Shown here piece after piece: positions 26,239-33,046 of a stretch of 33,046 nucleotides of DNA. The notes under the pieces were generated by a model. The model was given only the letters and a program-made list of their open reading frames with translations, made no database searches and was not told the DNA's origin. The DNA lies in contig DYNN01000025.1 of the NCBI GenBank assembly GCA_020721045.1, positions 1 through 33,046 on the forward strand. The letters run 5' to 3'. This DNA is from Thiomargarita sp. (GTDB lineage Bacteria > Pseudomonadota > Gammaproteobacteria > Beggiatoales > Beggiatoaceae). A program made the translations under genes and the position numbers. Numbering within the stretch: position 1 is the first letter of the stretch; each line of letters starts with the position of its first letter.

Positions 26239-28659
26239 TTACTTACAAACAGAACCAAAAATCTTTTGAGATTCGCCTTCTGGTGTGATAACCATGTAGT
26301 CGTCCACGCCATCTGCATCACCGGCTGCACTACCAATATCACCTAAACCAAACAATTGCGCTACATCAGTTGAGGCAATTTGTAAAGCACTACCTTCTGG
26401 AACAGTTGCTTGTATAATATCAAGTGATAAAGTACCGCAAAGCGTTGAACCATCAGCTAATGTCAAACGAACAGTACCATCATCTCTAACTTCTGCATTA
26501 CCTAAGCTAGACAATGCTTTTGATAATGAAGTTTCATCAGCCGCAACTGGATTCAACGTCACACTAGACAAAGCACCAGAAGTGTACTGAATTTCAAGTA
26601 CTAAACTACCATCTGGGTTAGTGACTAATCTTGCTTTGCTGACATCACCCTTTTCACCGTCACGCGTTGATTTACGTGTGGTTTGTACAGAAGGTTGTAC
26701 GGTAAAGATCAATTGATTACCGGTATAAACAGTTAATTGACCATCTTCATTTTCAACGCCTGCACCGACTAAACCCGCATCTTGTAAAGCAAGTAATAAA
26801 GCATCTTCAATATCTGGATCAACTGCATCGTATTGAATTAATTCAACTTCTGCATCCCAACTACCACGATACAACCACGAACGTCCTTGACATTCTTCAG
26901 AAGGCCATTCAATTGATTCAATATCATCATAAGGCAAGCCTTTGAATGAACGACTAGCAACAGCTTCGCAAGCTTCAATATCATAGGCAACGATTGCAAG
27001 TTCTTGTTTTCCATCAGTACCCAGTAACACAATACCGTTAGGTTGCATTTCTAGGGATTCTACATCCGCACCAATCATATTAGGACATTTCACAGTCAAA
27101 GTTTCTGCTGTAGGATTGTAAACCCACAAATCACGACCTGCAACACCGTACAATAACGTGCCATCATTACTCCATACAATGCTTTCAATATCAGGACGAT
27201 GACCACTGACAAAATCAGTATGACGATATTGTTTCACCATAGTACCTACACCCGTTGTAGGATTGATTTTGATGACACCTGCGTCTTTACCATGCGCTGC
27301 ATTTCTGACACCGCGCGCCCAACCCCATAGTGTATTATCAATTGGGTTGATAGAAAGTGCAGAAACTTCGCTGTATCCAGTTAAACCGATTTCGGTTACA
27401 GTTCCTTCATCAGCACCAGAGCGGGCGATTTGATACAACATACCATCTGGACCTGCTGGACCGGTATAACTTGAATTACCAGATGCACCAGAACTTGCGT
27501 ACAAAGTGCCTGACATGAATTCGCCAGAATTAACAGTAGCAGGTGTAATCGCTAATCCTTCCAAATCTAACAACGCATGCATAGAGCCAAGCGGTCTCAC
27601 AATCCCCACCCCATTGTTGGCATAAGGATCAACTTCAACAATTTGAGAATTATTTAAACCTTCATCATGCACTGCATACATCACGCATTTACTTTCATCA
27701 CCAATGATGCCACCAAAAGTGCTTGGACGACAAGCCAACGCTTCAAAATCGACCAATGATTTTTCAGTATCGGCAAGTGGAGACATTCTACCAACTTCAG
27801 ATGCAAGACCTGTGGCTTTATTCACTTCATAAAGACGATTTTTAGTTGTTCCACCCGCCTCTCCTAATGAACTACCGCGTCCGGTTGAACCTAGCAAAGT
27901 GCCATCAGGCGTGAAAGTTAAGCCTTCAATATCATTGATATTTGCCCCAACCAATGTTGCAACACCCGTCAATTTGTCTAGCGTATATAGCGCGCCGTTC
28001 GCTCCATTACCATCATTAGCAATAGCGTACAACGTACCATCGGTAGGATCACTGGCTAAATCATCAACGTCAACTTGTGCATTAGTAACAGGTACATAAT
28101 CGACTCTACCACCATTACCATCAGAAAATTCACCCACCATGATAGTACCGGTTGTGGTATTAATTTTAATCAGCAAGTCTAATTCGTTATTGTCTGGTTT
28201 TTCACGACGCAACGTACCGTACAACGCACCGGTAGGAATATCGAAAGTTAAACTATCAATATCGTTGAAAACAACGGGTCCGTCAACGCCATTACCCGTG
28301 CCCAATCCACTACCTACTGGAGTAAAGACACCGGTATCTATATCTATTTTACCAAATACGCCGCCATTGACAGCATATAACACTTTGTGATTCAAGCTAA
28401 ATTCGATTGCTTCGACTTGATTTGTACCGGTTTCTCCCATTCTAGTCGTGACACCAGTATTTTTATCAATTTTAACAAAAACATCGGGTGAACCCGTGTT
28501 AGACATTTCATCAGCAACCGCATAACATTCCATATCACCTAACGGCAAAACATCATCAGCAATCCCTACTGAAGAATAAAATGCTGTACTGCACAATCCT
28601 GCTACAGTTAAACACTGCACCAGCAAAGTGTGTTTGAACAGCTTTTGTTGAGTATTCAT
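26239..28659 (-). CDS. Secreted beta-propeller-type repeat protein (806 aa)
   Basis: The N-terminus is a long Sec signal (TLLVQCLTVAGLCSTAFYSSVGIA). Residues about 60-590 contain at least eight repeats of the form (I/V)(E/D)xLxxxxxGTLYxxxx, such as IDSLTFDIPTGALYGT, VDDLASDPTDGTLYAI, IEGLTFTPDGTLLGST, VSALSINPIDNTLWGW and IESIVWSNDGTLLYGV, which reads as one or two beta-propellers. The C-terminal 210 residues are a different, acidic region with VSKARLVTNPDGSLVLEIQY and DGTVRLTLADGSTLCGTLSL, ending GSVCK. Paired Cys suggest disulfides. GAGG and AAGG precede the ATG. It may be extracellular or periplasmic and bind ligands or surfaces; no catalytic motif is seen. It is monocistronic by its own terminator. 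Confidence 0.85.
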   Translation of the reverse strand: MNTQQKLFKHTLLVQCLTVAGLCSTAFYSSVGIADDVLPLGDMECYAVADEMSNTGSPDVFVKIDKNTGVTTRMGETGTNQVEAIEFSLNHKVLYAVNGGVFGKIDIDTGVFTPVGSGLGTGNGVDGPVVFNDIDSLTFDIPTGALYGTLRREKPDNNELDLLIKINTTTGTIMVGEFSDGNGGRVDYVPVTNAQVDVDDLASDPTDGTLYAIANDGNGANGALYTLDKLTGVATLVGANINDIEGLTFTPDGTLLGSTGRGSSLGEAGGTTKNRLYEVNKATGLASEVGRMSPLADTEKSLVDFEALACRPSTFGGIIGDESKCVMYAVHDEGLNNSQIVEVDPYANNGVGIVRPLGSMHALLDLEGLAITPATVNSGEFMSGTLYASSGASGNSSYTGPAGPDGMLYQIARSGADEGTVTEIGLTGYSEVSALSINPIDNTLWGWARGVRNAAHGKDAGVIKINPTTGVGTMVKQYRHTDFVSGHRPDIESIVWSNDGTLLYGVAGRDLWVYNPTAETLTVKCPNMIGADVESLEMQPNGIVLLGTDGKQELAIVAYDIEACEAVASRSFKGLPYDDIESIEWPSEECQGRSWLYRGSWDAEVELIQYDAVDPDIEDALLLALQDAGLVGAGVENEDGQLTVYTGNQLIFTVQPSVQTTRKSTRDGEKGDVSKARLVTNPDGSLVLEIQYTSGALSSVTLNPVAADETSLSKALSSLGNAEVRDDGTVRLTLADGSTLCGTLSLDIIQATVPEGSALQIASTDVAQLFGLGDIGSAAGDADGVDDYMVITPEGESQKIFGSVCK

Positions 28660-29064
28660 AACCTTACCTCGTTTATATTAAACATTAAAAATCTGTTAAG
28701 ACGTTTCACTGTGTTAATTACAAAGAACTTGATTAATTATCAGATCACCTATTATTATGAATGCTTGATTATTTCAAACAGCCTTGTTTTTATAAAAAAT
28801 ATTGATCGAAAAACAAGAGTGTATCCATGGCTTCTATAAGTATTTCGTTTGCGTTTAGAAAAAAATACACTACAAATATAAAGCATATTATTATAATGAT
28901 CACATTGTAAAGGTTGTATAATCTTCAAGTCCTTTATGTAAATTATGGCCATTTACAATAAAATGTCAAGTAAAAATAGACTTTTTATCTTAATTTTTTT
29001 GGTTATTAACTTTGATAAGTTATGAGTGACGTTGTTAGCGCGTTATAGTATTTTAGTTTTAAAT
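28660..29064. other. AT-rich intergenic region
   Basis: About 400 bp upstream of the beta-propeller gene, very AT-rich and with no coding region I can support. It should hold that gene's promoter. It ends at the left inverted repeat of the MITE-like element. Confidence 0.5.
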
Positions 29065-29196
29065 TAGAGACTTTTGCACGAGTCAATCATAATTCTGCCA
29101 AAATTTTATTAAAAACAATATATTGAGCTATTTTTGCTTAATTTTACTAACTGATTGTAATATAACAGATTGTTCTTGCTCGTGCAAAAGTCTCTA
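29065..29196. mobile_element. MITE-like element with 18-bp perfect terminal inverted repeats
   Basis: TAGAGACTTTTGCACGAG at 29065-29082 is the exact reverse complement of 29179-29196. The 132-bp unit has an AT-rich core with no coding capacity. The outer TA on both sides could be a duplicated TA target, leaving a 16-bp GAGACTTTTGCACGAG repeat. The GAGAC start resembles ends of some IS5-family elements, and TA targets also fit IS630; the parent is not determined. The 88 bp on to the next gene show nothing further. Confidence 0.75.
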
Positions 29197-29284
29197 GTAG
29201 ATAAGTTAGTTTGAACACCACTTATGCCAACTCTTTCTAACTCCGTTTGAACTCCGTATTTTCATCGTCTTGTGATGATATTGC

Positions 29285-30997
29285 CTAAGATGATAGCTGA
29301 TTTTTGAGATCATTTAAGCAGATTGACCAATCTTGTTCTCTAGTTTGTCGATAGGTTTTAAAACCTTTAAACCAAGGCGATTCTTCTGTGGATAATGTCC
29401 AACGCCAATCTGGTGGATAAGGAATTAATACTTGAGCAGTTTTTCCTAATCCCGCCATTAAATGTATGTTTGTATTACTCACGCCAATATAATCGTCTAA
29501 TAAATATAATAAAGCCAATGCTTCTTCTAAATCGTCATTTATCTCACTAAAATCATGAACAGTTTTTCCTAATAATTGACTGAATTGATTGATTTCATCA
29601 GGATAGGGGTTACGCTGTAGTGCAATAAAAGTTACATCCATAGTATTCAATGCATTAGCAAGCGCAGTGAGTTCAATTTCTTTTTGTAAAACCCGTCTTG
29701 TCCAACGCGATTCTTGTGAAGTAATACCACCACGCCATGTTAAACCAATATAAGGCGGTGCACCAATTGAAATAAGCCGTTGTTTCATCTTATCAATTTG
29801 TTCAGGAAGTGGTTGTAGTGATAAAGAAGCAGGAATGAATTCTGCCGTATTTAAAACATAGGGCAAATCACCAATTAACAAAGTAGTGTCTACCGTTGGT
29901 AATTCATCATTTTCTTTTAATAACAAATCGATACACGTTTGTCCGCGTAAAAGACTGTATAATTTACCGCTACATTGATAAGCAACCCAAGCACCACGTT
30001 GCTTTAACAAAGGAACAAAACGTAAAAATAACAATTCATCTCCTAACCCTTGCTCTTTGCAGAGTAAAAATCGTTTGCCTGTTAAATCAAGTGGTAAGTA
30101 TTCAATCTCTTTTAATAAATTAGGTATTTTGGTTAAAAGACGACGGCGACTTGGTCTTGCTTTGTATCCATACCAAGCGTCACTAACAAAACGTTGCAAG
30201 GTCAATAATGTTGAACTACGCGCAAGATGTGTTGATGAGCTGTAAGGATTCAACGCCAATGATTTTTGGAAATAATTTAAACCCACTTCTGGATCGTAGT
30301 GATAAATTGCACGTCCTAAACCTGTGTAAGCTCTATATAATTTACTGTCTAACTGTAATGCTTGCCGATAATATGGAATTGCTTGTTTATATTGATAAAT
30401 ATCTAGTAAAACATTACCTAATCCTGTATAAGCACTGGCAAGACTTGGATTAATTTGAATTGCTTTACGAAAATAAATTTCTGCCTCTTCATATCTTTTT
30501 TCTTCAGATAAGACGATGGCTAAATTATTATAAAATTCTGCTGCTTGCGGATTAAAACGTAAAGCGTGTAAGTAATAAGTAGCCGCTTCTGTATAATTTT
30601 CTAATTTATGAAATAATGCGCCTAAATTCGTGTAAATATCCACAGAATTGGGTTCAAGTTGTAACGCAGTTTTATAACTTGCAATCGCTTCATCATATTG
30701 TTCTGCATTTTGATAAGCATTACCCAAGTGAGAGTGAAAAGCGGAAATATGTGGATTAATGGCAATCGCTTTTTTAATTAAATCAATCGCTTCATCATGC
30801 CTACCTGTTTGGGTACATAACACACCTGATAAATGTAAAGCGTCAATGTTGTCAGACTGTGATCGTAAAATATGTTGATATAATGCTTCTGCTTCTGATA
30901 GTCTGCCCAATTGATGACAATTAATCGCCATTTCAACAACTTGTTCAATCGTTTTTTTGTCTTTGACGGGTGTTTTATTTTTTTTACGTGGTTTCAT
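29285..30997 (-). CDS. TPR protein with C-terminal GT9-like glycosyltransferase domain (570 aa)
   Basis: Residues about 15-280 are TPR units at a 34-residue spacing (for example YDEAIASYKTALQLEPNS, YEEAEIYFRKAIQINPS, YKQAIPYYRQALQLDSK). Residues about 300-560 resemble the C-terminal lobe of heptosyltransferase-like enzymes: FLLCKEQGLGDELLFLRFVPLLKQRG, YIGLTWRGG, DDYIGVSNTNIHLMAGLGK and WRWTLSTEESPWF. Proteins of this order are widespread in proteobacteria and cyanobacteria and are thought to glycosylate proteins or surface molecules; the substrate here is unknown. No signal peptide; the basic N-terminus (KPRKKNKTPVKDKK) is cytoplasmic. The ribosome site is weak. Confidence 0.85.
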   Translation of the reverse strand: MKPRKKNKTPVKDKKTIEQVVEMAINCHQLGRLSEAEALYQHILRSQSDNIDALHLSGVLCTQTGRHDEAIDLIKKAIAINPHISAFHSHLGNAYQNAEQYDEAIASYKTALQLEPNSVDIYTNLGALFHKLENYTEAATYYLHALRFNPQAAEFYNNLAIVLSEEKRYEEAEIYFRKAIQINPSLASAYTGLGNVLLDIYQYKQAIPYYRQALQLDSKLYRAYTGLGRAIYHYDPEVGLNYFQKSLALNPYSSSTHLARSSTLLTLQRFVSDAWYGYKARPSRRRLLTKIPNLLKEIEYLPLDLTGKRFLLCKEQGLGDELLFLRFVPLLKQRGAWVAYQCSGKLYSLLRGQTCIDLLLKENDELPTVDTTLLIGDLPYVLNTAEFIPASLSLQPLPEQIDKMKQRLISIGAPPYIGLTWRGGITSQESRWTRRVLQKEIELTALANALNTMDVTFIALQRNPYPDEINQFSQLLGKTVHDFSEINDDLEEALALLYLLDDYIGVSNTNIHLMAGLGKTAQVLIPYPPDWRWTLSTEESPWFKGFKTYRQTREQDWSICLNDLKNQLSS

Positions 30998-31058
30998 AGG
31001 ACATTTAACAAGTCAGTAGATTAGATAGATTATAATAAACTTTATTTGAGATAACAGT

Positions 31059-31631
31059 TTATAACACAGGCACTTCATCTTCGTAAAGTTCAATGGTTGC
31101 ATCACTCATACTGTAACCTGCTGCTCCTAATTCTGTTTTTTGCCCTTGCGTGTTAATTATTCCGATGACCCAAATAGGTGAATAAGCAATTTCTTCATTT
31201 ATTTCTTGACCTTTAGCCACTTTCACCCAAATGATTTGATTCATCGGCGGTGGCGGTACATGAATACAAGCACCAAAATAGGGGACAAAGAGAAATTCTG
31301 TAATACGATCCTCTTGATAGACTAATGGTGCAATAAAACCCGGTAATTTGATATATTGGTTATTAATTGCTGGATTTAATGGAGAATTATTAATTTCATC
31401 AAGCATCTTTTGGTAAATGACATCACCTTGTGGATCATCATCTTCAAATTGAGCTAATTGGTCTTGATATTTTTCCATAATTTCATCCGGTAGATAACCC
31501 GCCGGAATTAAAGCATCCCAATCAATTTCTTTAGGTTTTGCGGTATTGTTGATTTGAGTTGCATTATTTTCCGTTTCTGAGCCACAAGCAACTAATAAAA
31601 TACAAAGTAAACATACAGTTAAATATTTCAT
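31059..31631 (-). CDS. DUF3299 lipoprotein
   Basis: The 190-residue product has a lipobox LVAC with Cys at residue 16. The DUF3299 core is clear: YIKLPGFIAPLVYQEDR, TEFLFVPYFGACIHVPPPPMNQ and a C-terminal GAAGYSMSDATIELYE. In known genomes this family lies next to an FtsX-like ABC permease and its ATPase, as here, and the proteins are probably an envelope export or lipoprotein-handling set. It starts only 4 bases after the permease stop, so it is the last gene of that operon. Confidence 0.9.
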   Translation of the reverse strand: MKYLTVCLLCILLVACGSETENNATQINNTAKPKEIDWDALIPAGYLPDEIMEKYQDQLAQFEDDDPQGDVIYQKMLDEINNSPLNPAINNQYIKLPGFIAPLVYQEDRITEFLFVPYFGACIHVPPPPMNQIIWVKVAKGQEINEEIAYSPIWVIGIINTQGQKTELGAAGYSMSDATIELYEDEVPVL

Positions 31632-31635
31632 AAAG

Positions 31636-32892
31636 CTAAATTTTTATCGTTAAACCATCTTGTAAAGAGTGTCGATAGGCTAACCAACCGGGTAGTAGAC
31701 TGAGTAACATACCAAGTAGTATTGCTGTAGTGATTATTAATAATTGTTCAGCATCTAATAAACTGACACTCAAATGAATGCCATATAATTCAGTCAATAA
31801 CGGTTGTATGAGGCTTTGGGTGATATACAGTAATATAACGCCTAACAAACATCCTCCAACGATTACAAAAGTGGCTTCTAGCATAAATAAAAATACGATG
31901 TGATAAGCACGTGCACCAACAGCGCGTAAAATCGCCATTTCTCGACGACGTTCATGTAAAGTGGTCAACAAAGTGGTTAATAAACCCATTAAGCCAGCGA
32001 TTAATACGAAAGCAGAAATGACCAACAATACTTTTTCAACATGGGCTAAAGTTTGCCACAATTCAGTTAAAGTAGCACCGGGAATGATTGCTAATAATGG
32101 TTCTTCTCGATATTCATTGATTTTACGTTGCATCCGAAAAGTATCCATTTTGTTGTGTAAACCTATGAGAAAAGCGGTGATCGTTTTAGGTTGTAAGTCC
32201 ATATGTCGTGCTTGTTCTGCTGAAATATGAGCAGTTGAACGTGTACCGGATTGCCAATCAATATGAATTGCTTCAATAGCTTGTAGAGAAACATGTACTG
32301 TGCGATCAACCGGAGTTCCTGTTTTTTGTAAAATACCTACAACGCGGAATGGTTTATCCTCATGTTGGGCAAAACGCGTGGAAACTAAACCATGTGCAAT
32401 GATAATTGGTTGATTTAATTGATAGTTTAATGTTTGAGCAACATCATATCCTATCACAGCATCATATAAATCATCAAAAGCACGACCCGCTTGAAATTGT
32501 AAATTTTGATTATTAGCGTAGTGATAGTGATAAAAATAATCTGTTATAGTGCCCATCACACGAAAACCATGATGCGAATCTCCTAAAGAAATAGGGATCG
32601 TCCATTTAATGGCATCCATTGCAGCAATTTCTTGATAAGATTGATAAGATACATTGTTCGTCGCGTTACCAATACGAAATACGCTATATAACAATAAATT
32701 AATTGAACCACTACGAGCACCCACAATTAAATCGGTTTGAGATAAGGTATTGATAAAATTATCTTTTGCCTCTTTACGAATTGTATCTACGCCTAATAAC
32801 AATAAAATACTGATAGCAATAGAAAGTAAAGCCAATGATAAGCTCACTTTACGATTCCACGCACTTTTGCTGGCTAGTTTTAATAAAATCAT
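31636..32892 (-). CDS. ABC transporter permease, FtsX/MacB type (418 aa)
   Basis: The topology is that of FtsX/LolC-like permeases: an N-terminal span (VSLSLALLSIAISILLLLGV), a periplasmic MacB-PCD-like domain (residues about 40-275) and three C-terminal spans (VLLVISAFVLIAGLMGLL, IVFLFMLEATFVIVGGCLLG, ITTAILLGMLLSLLPGWL). The cytoplasmic coupling motif ERRREMAILRAVGA is intact. It acts in the inner membrane with an ATPase whose gene end overlaps its start in ATGA (32889-32892). Substrate unknown; the DUF3299 lipoprotein downstream is the likely periplasmic partner. Confidence 0.92.
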   Translation of the reverse strand: MILLKLASKSAWNRKVSLSLALLSIAISILLLLGVDTIRKEAKDNFINTLSQTDLIVGARSGSINLLLYSVFRIGNATNNVSYQSYQEIAAMDAIKWTIPISLGDSHHGFRVMGTITDYFYHYHYANNQNLQFQAGRAFDDLYDAVIGYDVAQTLNYQLNQPIIIAHGLVSTRFAQHEDKPFRVVGILQKTGTPVDRTVHVSLQAIEAIHIDWQSGTRSTAHISAEQARHMDLQPKTITAFLIGLHNKMDTFRMQRKINEYREEPLLAIIPGATLTELWQTLAHVEKVLLVISAFVLIAGLMGLLTTLLTTLHERRREMAILRAVGARAYHIVFLFMLEATFVIVGGCLLGVILLYITQSLIQPLLTELYGIHLSVSLLDAEQLLIITTAILLGMLLSLLPGWLAYRHSLQDGLTIKI

Positions 32893-33005
32893 ACGACTTC
32901 ACAATGGGCTTGATTTATTTCAGATAAAGTAACTACTTTTGGAAAATAACGGGCTATTTGTGGATCATGACTGACGAAAAGTAAAGTACTGCCGATAAAT
33001 TTATG
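32889..33005 (-). pseudogene. ABC transporter ATP-binding protein, C-terminal fragment only
   Basis: The minus strand encodes GSTLLFVSHDPQIARYF...HCEVV, which holds the H-loop (SHD) of an ABC ATPase with the normal FtsX-type ending, and its stop overlaps the permease start. Going upstream, an in-frame TAG occurs at 33008-33006, directly before HKFIGS. Walker A, Walker B and signature motifs are absent in the 41 bases left, which do not read as this protein. Either the gene is broken here by an insertion or the sequence is joined wrongly close to the edge. Confidence 0.7.
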
Positions 33006-33046
33006 CTACCAAACGTTACCGTTAAGCAACACATGCACACCCATTT

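Noticed and set aside
28755..28952. A 65-codon minus-strand frame in the AT-rich gap
   Set aside because: No ribosome site and a composition expected by chance in AT-rich DNA.
29210..29265. Small direct repeat of GTTTGAAC near the MITE
   Set aside because: Two copies only, eight bases long; no sign of an attachment site or target duplication.

Overview
The window looks like one contig-sized piece of a low-GC gammaproteobacterial chromosome. The housekeeping genes support this class: pgsA, rpsT with a TTG start, a GlrR-type sigma-54 activator, a TPR lipoprotein gene overlapping lolB, tRNA-Ser/ffs/dnaX, rpoH and the fused-domain argA. The AT-rich codon use, many secreted or surface proteins and a large SpvB/TcdB-type protein would fit a filamentous sulfur bacterium of the Beggiatoa/Thiotrichales kind. 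That placement is inference; no 16S or other decisive marker is present.

Layout. Positions 1-3265 (minus) hold the first 1088 codons of an exported SpvB/FG-GAP/TcdB-middle protein that runs off the left edge. Positions 3540-3970 (plus) hold a structured RNA that I read as a HEARO/omegaRNA-type element with its own promoter and terminator but no IscB gene. Positions 4013-8029 carry a small membrane protein, pgsA, rpsT, a response regulator and a MEMO-family gene. Positions 8282-10641 are a TPR lipoprotein-lolB operon. Positions 10658-15155 (minus) run tRNA-Ser, 4.5S RNA, dnaX, a two-domain glycosyltransferase and a small membrane protein. Positions 15426-15858 carry two tandem, paralogous 48- and 40-residue membrane proteins behind a strong sigma-70-like promoter; both are absent from ordinary gene lists because of their size. 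Positions 16194-18655 hold rpoH and two DUF4398-type lipoproteins, the second fused to an OmpA peptidoglycan-binding domain. Positions 18721-22164 are a nine-heme cytochrome c diverging from an outer-membrane beta-barrel. Positions 22161-26138 (minus) form an operon of a periplasmic protein, two pilin-like proteins and argA. Then come a secreted beta-propeller protein (26239-28659), a 132-bp MITE-like element (29065-29196), a TPR-GT9 protein, and a DUF3299 lipoprotein with an ABC transporter permease. The window ends in a broken ABC ATPase gene.

Together most of the non-housekeeping genes build or decorate the cell envelope: lipoprotein sorting (LolB), Pal-like anchoring, pilus-type proteins, glycosyltransferases, exported repeat proteins and periplasmic electron transfer. 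The items most worth a second look are the orphan omegaRNA-like locus and the tandem MENPA micro-membrane proteins.
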